This document shows positions 1 to 6,130 of a stretch of 7,154 nucleotides of DNA, piece after piece. Below the pieces are notes generated by a model that worked only from the letters and a program-made list of their open reading frames with translations, was not told the DNA's origin and made no database searches. The translations under genes and the position numbers were made by a program. The first letter of the stretch is position 1. Every line of letters starts with the position of its first letter. Source of the DNA: an uncultured Bacteroidota bacterium (GTDB taxonomy: Bacteria > Bacteroidota > Bacteroidia > Chitinophagales > Chitinophagaceae); NCBI GenBank assembly GCA_903851455.1, contig CAINOM010000100.1:1-7154 (forward strand), given 5' to 3'.

Positions 1-1
1 T

Positions 2-718
2 ATCCGCTACGGTATCGGGCTGGAGCATGATGGCTACACGCCTTCCGATTTCAGCACACCGGACATACTTTATGGGGACAGGCCGTTTGCAGCTTGTTTT
101 TTCTTAAAAACGTTTCTTATTGCAACTGACCCGGTAAAAAAGCAGCGTTTCTCAACGACGCTAAATACAGGCGTAATAGGGCAAGCCGCAGGCGGCATGG
201 AAATGCAAACAGCAATACACCGCTGGCTGAACAACATAACGCCCCATGGCTGGCCAAACCAGATACATAATGACGCGATACTCAATTACCAGGTGAACTA
301 TGATAAGCAGCTGGTGTCAGTTGATCACTTTCTTTCAATAGAGGCGGATGCGATGGCCCGTGCGGGAACACTTAGCGATAAGGTGAATATAGGTACAACA
401 CTGATGTTCGGCTATTTCGATTCGCCCTTTACTACAACCATAGCAGCAGGTAGTAATCTGAGGGTTTACGCGTACGAACATGCAGCAGTGAACGCAGTAG
501 GATATGATGCGACGCTTGAGGGCGGCTTATTCAACCGAACCAGCCCGTATACCATCAGTGCGAAAAACGTTACACCATTTGTTTTCGAAAACCGGTTTGG
601 CTTCGTGTTGCAATACCAGCGCTTTTGGCTCGAATATTTCCAATCGTTACTCAGCAATGAATTTACTACCGGAAACTACCATATGTGGGGTGGTGTGCAA
701 ATAGCGTTTGGACTATAG
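2..718 (+). CDS. lpxR: LpxR-family (DUF2219) lipid A deacylase, 5'-truncated by window edge
   Basis: The 3' part (238 codons) of an outer-membrane beta-barrel protein; the frame is open from base 2 and the true start lies left of the window. LpxR removes the 3'-acyloxyacyl chains of lipid A at the outer leaflet, which changes LPS charge and immune recognition. Family signatures appear in order in the visible fragment: a YTP motif, then GDRPF (DRP at fragment residues 26-28), a GVIG turn, a helix with Q..IH whose His (codon 218-220) matches the catalytic His of Salmonella LpxR, and the GWPNQ motif around residues 83-87. Alternating amphipathic strands follow to the end at ...IAFGL. The N-terminal part with the other active-site residues (the Asn-Asp pair) is outside the window, so activity cannot be fully judged. 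An internal ATG at 197 is not the start, because homology continues upstream of it. The gene symbol is by family only. The following gene also acts on lipid acyl chains. Confidence 0.85.
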   Translation: MRYGIGLEHDGYTPSDFSTPDILYGDRPFAACFFLKTFLIATDPVKKQRFSTTLNTGVIGQAAGGMEMQTAIHRWLNNITPHGWPNQIHNDAILNYQVNYDKQLVSVDHFLSIEADAMARAGTLSDKVNIGTTLMFGYFDSPFTTTIAAGSNLRVYAYEHAAVNAVGYDATLEGGLFNRTSPYTISAKNVTPFVFENRFGFVLQYQRFWLEYFQSLLSNEFTTGNYHMWGGVQIAFGL

Positions 719-755
719 CCGGTCAATGCAGATGGTATGATTGGGATAAATAATT

Positions 756-763
756 TAGATTTG
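756..763 (+). promoter_or_regulatory. Bacteroidota-type -7 box before the acyltransferase gene
   Basis: TAGATTTG followed by T matches the TAnnTTTGY -7 consensus used by the primary sigma factor of Bacteroidota. It ends 17 bases before the TTG start at 781, so the 5' leader would be only about 10 bases. The upstream -33 element is weak: a TTG at 741-743 is too close, and there is no TTTG at the usual distance. It lies between two same-strand genes and would let the acyltransferase be expressed apart from lpxR. Confidence 0.5.
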
Positions 764-780
764 TGCAAATAACTTAGTCT

Positions 781-1683
781 TTGTCTGCACTGATCTATTA
801 TATAACCCTTCCGTTCATTTACCTCATTTCCGTCCTGCCTTTCCGGGTACTTTATTTATTTTCAGACGTTATCTATTTAGTTCTCTATAAGGGCTTTGGT
901 TACAGGAAAGCGGTTGTGCTGCAAAACCTGCACAACGCATTCCCCGAAAAGACAGAAAAAGAGATCGGCACAATATGCGATGCCTTTTACCACAATCTAT
1001 GCGATTTTATGGTAGAGGCATTTAAGATACTTACCATCAGCAAGGAGGGCATCTTGAAGCGCTGCAGGATGACCCTCGAGTGCAAATCTGTTTTTGACAA
1101 ATTCGCGGATGAAAACAAAAGCGTGATCATGGTTATGGGCCACCTGGGCAACTGGGAGTGGGCCGGCCATCCGTTTAGGCTGCAGTGCCGGCAGCAGCTG
1201 GACGTACTTTATCATCCACTTTCCAATAAGTATTTCAACGGGCTTATGTACCGCATGCGCAGCCGCTTTGGGACGAGGATGATGCCGATGAGAACAGCTT
1301 ACAAAGAAATGCTGGCACATAGAAACGAACTCACCGCAACGGTGTTTATATCTGACCAGACACCAATGCCGGAAGCGGCCTACTGGACCACTTTTCTGAA
1401 CCAGGACACCCCCATATTCAAGGGCACCGAGGTCATCGCAAAAAAAATGAACCTGCCTGTGGTATATTGCTCTATAACAAAAGTAAAACGAGGATACTAC
1501 GAAATGCATGCCGAGGTGCTGGTGACCGCCCCTGTAACAACCGCTGAAGGCGAGATATCAGAAATGCATACCCGAAGGCTTGAAAAAGATATTGTAGCAA
1601 TGCCGGCATCGTGGCTGTGGTCGCACAGACGGTGGAAGTATAAGCGGCTGGTCAGTGAAAAAAAACGGGAAGTAATTACTTAA
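781..1683 (+). CDS. LpxL/HtrB-type lysophospholipid (lipid A) acyltransferase
   Basis: A 300-residue inner-membrane acyltransferase, near the normal family length. LpxL/HtrB enzymes transfer a secondary acyl chain from acyl-ACP to lipid A on the cytoplasmic face; some relatives acylate other lipids, so the exact acceptor is inferred. A hydrophobic N-terminal segment (about residues 4-36) is followed by the conserved YRK..V..NL..AFPEK block. The catalytic HX4E motif is HLGNWE, with His121 and Glu126. A second block has SDQTP (Asp192-Gln193), then F..QDTPIFKG, and the C-terminal WLWSHRRWK (residues 278-286) is typical of LpxL. The start is TTG: a TAG stop lies in frame at 775-777, no upstream ATG is possible, and the N-terminus (M-S-A-L-I-Y-Y) looks like family starts. 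The gene ends TAA followed at once by TAG. The next gene begins 16 bases later, so the two are probably co-transcribed. It follows an LpxR deacylase gene, which fits a lipid A role. Confidence 0.88.
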   Translation: MSALIYYITLPFIYLISVLPFRVLYLFSDVIYLVLYKGFGYRKAVVLQNLHNAFPEKTEKEIGTICDAFYHNLCDFMVEAFKILTISKEGILKRCRMTLECKSVFDKFADENKSVIMVMGHLGNWEWAGHPFRLQCRQQLDVLYHPLSNKYFNGLMYRMRSRFGTRMMPMRTAYKEMLAHRNELTATVFISDQTPMPEAAYWTTFLNQDTPIFKGTEVIAKKMNLPVVYCSITKVKRGYYEMHAEVLVTAPVTTAEGEISEMHTRRLEKDIVAMPASWLWSHRRWKYKRLVSEKKREVIT

Positions 1684-1699
1684 TAGCTAATCCACCAGC

Positions 1700-2422
1700 A
1701 TGAGAAAGATAATCGGAGTTTTATTTTTAACCGCTGCATTTGCAGTAAATGTATTTGCCCAGGAAACAGGCTTGCAGGAAGGACTTGCGCTTAAATACCT
1801 GGTACACCTTCCCACTGAAAAAACTGGGCATCCGCCGGTTATCATTTTATTGCATGGCTATGGCAGTGATGAAAAAGACCTGCTGGGGCTGTGTAGTTTC
1901 TTCCCGAAGAACTACCTTATTATTTCCGCAAGGGCGCCCTACCCTTTGCCGGGCGGCGGTTATGAATGGTACGAAATGACCGAGGTAAAAGGTCAGCATG
2001 ATGGAGATGCTTCGCAGCTGGCTAACAGTATGGACCTTGTTAAGAAATTCATACCCCAGATAATTGCGAAGTACAAGACCGACCCAAAACTAGTCTATTT
2101 GATGGGCTTCAGCCAGGGAGCCATCATGAGTTACCGGGTAGGGCTTACCGCGCCAACTATGCTGCGGGGCATCGGTGTACTTAGCGGCACTATCTACCCC
2201 TCGCTGAAGCCAATGATCAAAATGACGCCGGCATTGAAACAGCTCAGAATATTCATAGCACATGGTAATGCAGATAACCGCATCTCATTTGAAGATGGCA
2301 GCCGCGCTTTCGATTATCTCACCAGCATTGGCCTAACGCCCGATTTTCATTCTTATGAAGGGATGGGGCACACCATAAGCAAGGAAGTGATGGCGGACCT
2401 GGTGAAGTGGTTAAAGCAGTAA
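1700..2422 (+). CDS. Exported phospholipase/carboxylesterase-family alpha/beta hydrolase
   Basis: A 240-residue serine hydrolase of the phospholipase/carboxylesterase group (PF02230-like, related to dienelactone hydrolases), which cleaves carboxyl or acyl esters. Residues 1-20 form a clear Sec signal peptide ending VFA before Gln21, so the mature enzyme (about 220 residues, the usual family core length) should be periplasmic or exported. There is no lipobox Cys. The core shows LLHGYGSDEKD (51-60, oxyanion-hole region), the nucleophile elbow GFSQG with Ser138, the acid in HGNAD (Asp192) and the base in GMGH (His224), so the catalytic triad is complete. It starts 16 bases after the acyltransferase with no promoter-like box between, so it is likely in the same operon. 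The substrate cannot be read from sequence. An acyl ester released or remodelled by the neighbouring lipid enzymes is a guess from context; a xenobiotic or plant-polymer ester is equally possible. Confidence 0.87.
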   Translation: MRKIIGVLFLTAAFAVNVFAQETGLQEGLALKYLVHLPTEKTGHPPVIILLHGYGSDEKDLLGLCSFFPKNYLIISARAPYPLPGGGYEWYEMTEVKGQHDGDASQLANSMDLVKKFIPQIIAKYKTDPKLVYLMGFSQGAIMSYRVGLTAPTMLRGIGVLSGTIYPSLKPMIKMTPALKQLRIFIAHGNADNRISFEDGSRAFDYLTSIGLTPDFHSYEGMGHTISKEVMADLVKWLKQ

Positions 2423-2495
2423 TGCTAATTGCCGACCGGGGCAAAAGATAACACAAAAGTAATCTTCTCTTAACAGCCGCCCTTTGCTGTAATCT

Positions 2496-2503
2496 TAATT
2501 TTG
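2496..2503 (+). promoter_or_regulatory. Bacteroidota-type -7 box before the T9SS type A gene
   Basis: TAATTTTG followed by C fits TAnnTTTGY exactly and ends 33 bases before the ATG at 2537, giving a leader of roughly 25 bases. No good -33 TTTG is seen at the expected spacing; the TTTG at 2483-2486 is too close. The same 11-base core (TAATTTTGCCG) recurs before the phospholipase D-like gene at 6086. A short GGGGA run (2524-2528) lies 8 bases before the ATG and is at best a weak ribosome-binding site. Confidence 0.55.
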
Positions 2504-2536
2504 CCGTTTATTTTCAACTATCCGGGGAATTAAGAT

Positions 2537-3808
2537 ATGCATTCGATCACAGGCATTTACAAGTACGCAAAACACCTACTATTTACAGGATTATTTTCTG
2601 CAATACTTCCACACACAAACGCACAGACTGTGCACATACTGTTTGACGCAACGAAAGCGGAAATGGCCGGCAATGCTGATTGGGTGATCGACTATGATGC
2701 TACTACCCTGGGCGTGGGCTCCAGCGGGCCATACCTGACTTCTTCCGGCCACCAAAGTAATCCTCAGCGAATTCCTACCCCGCCACAGAGCGGCATTACA
2801 ACAAGCACTACCGAGACCTACTGGAGTGGGGCGTTGTCTGCATGGGCAGTAGACTGTGCCAAGAAAGGCTACGTGGTAGAGACACTACCCTGGGACGGCC
2901 AGATCACTTATGGCAACACAAGCAATGCGCAGGACCTGAGTAATTACGAGGTTTACATAGTAGACGAACCCAATCTCGTTTTTACTGCCACAGAAAAAAC
3001 TGCTATGATACAGTTTGTACAAAACGGCGGCAGCCTCTTTATCATATCAGACCATAACGGCAGCGACCGCAACGGCGATGGATGGGACTCACCACATATC
3101 TGGAACGATATGTTCAGCAACAACAGTGTTTCCGTCAATCCGTTCGGCATCACTTTCGATCTGGCAGATTTTTCACAGACCACTTCAAATATCTCCGCCG
3201 CAGCAAGCGACTCGATCATACACGGGCCGATGGGCAATGTATCAGAGGTACAGTGGTCGGGCGGAACAACAATGACGCTGGACCCGACAAAGAATCCTTC
3301 GATAAAAGGCGTGATCTTCAAGACAGGCGCTGCTGCCGGCAACACCAATGTTATGACCGCTTACGGCAGATATGGAGCCGGTAAAATTGCCGCTATCGGG
3401 GACAGTTCGCCCACTGATGACGGAACAGGAAACCCCACATGCACGTTGTATACCGGCTATTACGGAGACGCTGCCGGCAATCACCAATTATTATTGATGA
3501 ACATTACCATCTGGCTCGCTGAAAAAAATTCCACTTCGTCAGCATCGGTTACGTCGCTTGCCGGCGGCAATGAACAGATATCCGTTTACCCCAACCCTTC
3601 AACGGGGCTTGTGCACCTTGCGCCAGGCCTGGACCTTACTAATGCAGTGGTCTCGGTTTGCAGTGTAACAGGCGTAGAAGTTTATCATCGGCAATTGCAG
3701 TCGTTAAGCAAGGATGAGCAAATCTCATTGTCACTGCCTAAGGGATATTATTTCGTCAAAGTCGCCAGTGCAGAGATGGTCCAGACATCGGCAGTAACAG
3801 TATACTAG
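2537..3808 (+). CDS. Secreted GATase1-like (ThuA/DUF4350-like) protein with T9SS type A sorting domain
   Basis: 423 residues; function unknown. Residues 1-29 are a signal peptide ending TNA before Gln30. Residues about 31-330 form one domain with the layout of class I glutamine-amidotransferase-like folds. It opens with HILFDATKAE, followed by GNADWVID. Next come the QDLSNYEVYIVDEPN strand (132-146), a helix, the F..NGG-SLFIISDH turn (about 160-173), an Asp-rich SDRNGDGWDS loop (176-185) resembling a calcium-binding loop, and finally RYGAGKIAAIGDSSP.DDG (278-296). No Cys sits at the usual nucleophile elbow, where Ser171-Asp172-His173 are found, so amidotransferase activity is unlikely. From memory this signature set recurs in secreted proteins of several phyla; I cannot name an activity. 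The C-terminus (about 346-423, starting ISVYPNPSTG) is a T9SS type A sorting domain, which directs export across the outer membrane and removal of the tail on anchoring or release. The gene has its own -7 box and is followed 32 bases later by the type B cargo gene. Confidence 0.85.
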   Translation: MHSITGIYKYAKHLLFTGLFSAILPHTNAQTVHILFDATKAEMAGNADWVIDYDATTLGVGSSGPYLTSSGHQSNPQRIPTPPQSGITTSTTETYWSGALSAWAVDCAKKGYVVETLPWDGQITYGNTSNAQDLSNYEVYIVDEPNLVFTATEKTAMIQFVQNGGSLFIISDHNGSDRNGDGWDSPHIWNDMFSNNSVSVNPFGITFDLADFSQTTSNISAAASDSIIHGPMGNVSEVQWSGGTTMTLDPTKNPSIKGVIFKTGAAAGNTNVMTAYGRYGAGKIAAIGDSSPTDDGTGNPTCTLYTGYYGDAAGNHQLLLMNITIWLAEKNSTSSASVTSLAGGNEQISVYPNPSTGLVHLAPGLDLTNAVVSVCSVTGVEVYHRQLQSLSKDEQISLSLPKGYYFVKVASAEMVQTSAVTVY

Positions 3809-3814
3809 GTCTAA

Positions 3815-3837
3815 GTGAAGCGCGGTTAATAATAACA
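3815..3837. repeat. Imperfect direct repeat, left copy
   Basis: A 23-base stretch just after the stop at 3808 and 3 bases before the ATG at 3841. It reads GTGAAGCGCGG, then TTAATAATAACA. The partner at 6015-6038 matches it at 21 positions, with two substitutions and one inserted base. The two copies are in the same orientation and flank the 725-residue gene. It may be a duplication scar, an mRNA element between genes, or chance in an AT-rich gap. Confidence 0.55.
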
Positions 3838-3840
3838 GGA

Positions 3841-6018
3841 ATGAACAGGCGGTATAGAATTTTGATATTGTCATTGCTTATCCTCGTTGCCAGCCGGGTT
3901 GAAACGTCTTACGCCCAGATAACGGTGTCGGGAGGACAGACCCCATCGGCACTCGCACAAAAACTCGCCGGACAGGGAGTTACAATAACAAACGCCACGC
4001 TTCATTGTGCTTCTGTAGCAAATGGATTCTTTAATTGTGTCGGTGGTATACTCGGACTCGATAGCGGCATAGTACTTACCACGGGCCTGGCAGCCACGTC
4101 GGGCACGAATTATGGCATCAACGGATATTCGGCTGCACTGGCAAGCAATAACAATGGACTTCCCGGCGATGCCATGTTAACGACATTAGCCGGCCAGGCC
4201 ACCATCGACGCATGCGCGCTGGAATTTGATGTAACACCAAATGGCGACTCTATCAAATTCAGTTACGTATTCAGCTCTGAAGAGTATATGAATGCCGTAT
4301 GTGGCCCGTACAATGACGCGTTCGCCTTCTTCATATCCGGTCCCGGCATTTCCGGCAACGAGAACATGGCCCTGGTGCCGGGGACAAGCATACCTGTTAC
4401 TATCAACAGTATCAATAACGGAATACCCGGCAGCACAGGCCACTTATCGAACTGCACATCCATGGGAGCAGGCTCTCCGTTCACTGCCTATTACATTGAC
4501 AATACAAATGGACTCATGCTGACGCACAAGGGCCTGACATCCGTTTTGCAGGCGCAACATGCGGTAACACCCTGCACTACCTATCACTTAAAATTAGCGA
4601 TAGCCGATGCCGGCGACCCACTCTATGACTCGGGTGTATTCCTGAAGGCAGGGAGCTTATCCACCGGCACTTTCAACGTAAATGCGCTTGCGGCACTGTC
4701 TTATGATACTGCATCACTCCTCTGTGTAAAGGGCTGCCTTCCGGGGCGGTTTCGCGTCAGGCGGTCAGAAACATCTACAGAGGCAAAGACAGTACGATTG
4801 ACCACAGCCGGCACTGCTATAAGCGGCGTTGATTACAGCGCTGCACCAGATAGCGTAGTGATACCCGCTAACCAATTATACACAGACCTCATCATTAATG
4901 GCCTTCCAACACCGGCCAATGGCCCTAAGTCATTGCAACTGTTCATTCATTCGCCCTACTTCTGCACAGGCACCAACAGCATTGTAGACAGTGCCACAAT
5001 AGTTATTTACGATACCCTCCACATCAGCATGCTGACTCCTGACACGACTATCTGCGGTAATGAGCAGGTGCCAATAAATGTGGCCGGCGACAGCTTTCTT
5101 TTTTATAACTGGACTCCGGCCGCGGGACTCAGTAATGCCGGCGTCAGTAACCCGATAGTGTATACATCTGCAACCACTACCTACCAGGTAACGGCAGTAT
5201 TGCCGGGCACCTCTTGCCCTTCAAAAACAGCGCAGGTCACATTCAATGTTAAACTAACCCCACAGATCATACTAAGGCCGGACACAACGGTTTGTTACAA
5301 TACAAACGTAACTTTTGATGCTGCAGCCACGCAACCCAATTCATACTACAGTTATTCATGGACAGGGCCCGCTAATTTCACATCGACGGCGCTGGACCCG
5401 GAGATCAACGAGACCGGCCCAACCAACACCGGATCGTATACGATTACCGTGCGCATAGACACCAACAACTGTACAGCAACCGCTTCCGAAAATCTTGCAG
5501 TAACCACGCCGGATACCCCGTCCGTGGTTTCCCCTGTACTCTATTGCCTTAACAAGAGTGCGGATTCACTCCAGGCCACCGGAACACGCCTGCTGTGGTA
5601 TACGGGCTCCAGTGCTACGCCAGACAGCATTGCACCCATACCTCCTACCAACGATGTTTCAACTTACGCTTATTACGTTACGCAAACCCTTGGCAATTGT
5701 GAAAGCCCTAAAGCCGGCATTGAAGTGGAAGTAAAAAAATGCTGTGACGGTAACATTTTTATCCCGAATGCGTTCACTCCGAACAATGACGGTCTTAATG
5801 ACAAGTTCGAAGCGATAATGGATTATGGCTACCGGATCAACAGCATGTACATTTTCAACAGATGGGGGCAGATCGTTTACTCGGGCCTTAAAGGCAGCTG
5901 GGACGGAAATTTCGGCGGCGCACAAGCGGAAACAGGAACCTATTTCTACAAGATCAGTTTCGGCTGCATACTGGGAGGTTCTACAGAGCGAGCCGGAGAC
6001 GTAACCTTGATCAGGTAA
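3841..6018 (+). CDS. Choice-of-anchor L / gliding-motility-type multidomain surface protein with T9SS type B sorting domain
   Basis: A 725-residue modular exported protein, probably cell-surface or adhesin-like. Residues 1-25 are a signal peptide ending SYA before Gln26. Residues about 30-272 match the choice-of-anchor L domain, with FSYVFSSEEYM at 140-150 and NDAFAFFISGPG at 158-169. Residues about 290-395 look Calx-beta-like (GTAISGVDY at 324-332). Two PKD/Ig-like modules follow, opening with PDTTIC (D401) and PDTTVC (D481), exactly 80 residues apart. A third Ig-like module spans about 558-635. The C-terminus (about 637-725) is a T9SS type B (CHU_C, gliding-motility-associated) domain with IPNAFTPNNDGLND at 641-654, then FNRWGQ.VY, W.G and G.YFYKI, ending TLIR. 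Many Cys residues in the extracellular modules suggest disulfides. No enzyme motif is seen. No -7 box lies in the 32-base gap upstream, so it is probably transcribed with the preceding type A cargo gene. 'Gliding' is only the domain's name and does not prove motility. Confidence 0.9.
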   Translation: MNRRYRILILSLLILVASRVETSYAQITVSGGQTPSALAQKLAGQGVTITNATLHCASVANGFFNCVGGILGLDSGIVLTTGLAATSGTNYGINGYSAALASNNNGLPGDAMLTTLAGQATIDACALEFDVTPNGDSIKFSYVFSSEEYMNAVCGPYNDAFAFFISGPGISGNENMALVPGTSIPVTINSINNGIPGSTGHLSNCTSMGAGSPFTAYYIDNTNGLMLTHKGLTSVLQAQHAVTPCTTYHLKLAIADAGDPLYDSGVFLKAGSLSTGTFNVNALAALSYDTASLLCVKGCLPGRFRVRRSETSTEAKTVRLTTAGTAISGVDYSAAPDSVVIPANQLYTDLIINGLPTPANGPKSLQLFIHSPYFCTGTNSIVDSATIVIYDTLHISMLTPDTTICGNEQVPINVAGDSFLFYNWTPAAGLSNAGVSNPIVYTSATTTYQVTAVLPGTSCPSKTAQVTFNVKLTPQIILRPDTTVCYNTNVTFDAAATQPNSYYSYSWTGPANFTSTALDPEINETGPTNTGSYTITVRIDTNNCTATASENLAVTTPDTPSVVSPVLYCLNKSADSLQATGTRLLWYTGSSATPDSIAPIPPTNDVSTYAYYVTQTLGNCESPKAGIEVEVKKCCDGNIFIPNAFTPNNDGLNDKFEAIMDYGYRINSMYIFNRWGQIVYSGLKGSWDGNFGGAQAETGTYFYKISFGCILGGSTERAGDVTLIR

Positions 6019-6038
6019 AGCGCGGCTTAATAGTAACA
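6015..6038. repeat. Imperfect direct repeat, right copy
   Basis: A 24-base partner of 3815-3837, reading GTAAAGCGCGG, then CTTAATAGTAACA. It overlaps the TAA stop (6016-6018) of the 725-residue gene. Together with the left copy it frames that gene almost exactly: the left copy ends 3 bases before the ATG and the right copy begins within the last codons. Confidence 0.55.
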
Positions 6039-6085
6039 TAACATAATGGTAACCGCACCCGATCAATACAAGCACCGATAGTCGA

Positions 6086-6093
6086 TAATTTTG
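6086..6093 (+). promoter_or_regulatory. Bacteroidota-type -7 box before the phospholipase D-like gene
   Basis: TAATTTTG followed by C fits TAnnTTTGY exactly. It ends 37 bases before the ATG at 6131, giving a leader of about 30 bases that is AT-rich and lacks a Shine-Dalgarno sequence. No clear -33 TTTG is seen. The core and the following CCG are identical to the box at 2496, so the two units may be transcribed alike. Confidence 0.55.
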
Positions 6094-6130
6094 CCGCTCG
6101 AAATTCTTTACAATTATTTAAACTACTGCA

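Noticed and set aside
197..718. A complete 173-residue gene starting at ATG 197
   Set aside because: The same frame is open to base 2 and encodes LpxR-family motifs (YTP, GDRP) upstream of 197, so this ATG is internal.
997..1509. A 170-codon open frame on the minus strand inside the acyltransferase gene
   Set aside because: It lies wholly opposite a gene with clear family motifs, and its translation shows no recognisable domain. It is a shadow frame.
1679..1686. CTTAATAG at the end of the acyltransferase gene as a third copy of the direct repeat
   Set aside because: Only 8 bases match and they include a stop codon in an AT-rich context. The GC-rich GCGCGG half is missing.
2429..2444. Small hairpin (TTGCC ... 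GGCAA) after the esterase gene as a terminator
   Set aside because: The stem has only 5 base pairs and is followed by AAAAG, not a T run, on the + strand, so it does not support an intrinsic terminator.
5659..6075. A 138-codon minus-strand open frame over the end of the type B gene
   Set aside because: The + strand encodes a textbook T9SS type B domain across this stretch, and the antisense translation has no domain features.
6046..6081. An 11-codon open frame between the type B gene and the phospholipase D-like gene
   Set aside because: It is very short, has no supporting signal and ends just before the -7 box. A chance frame or unused leader is more likely.
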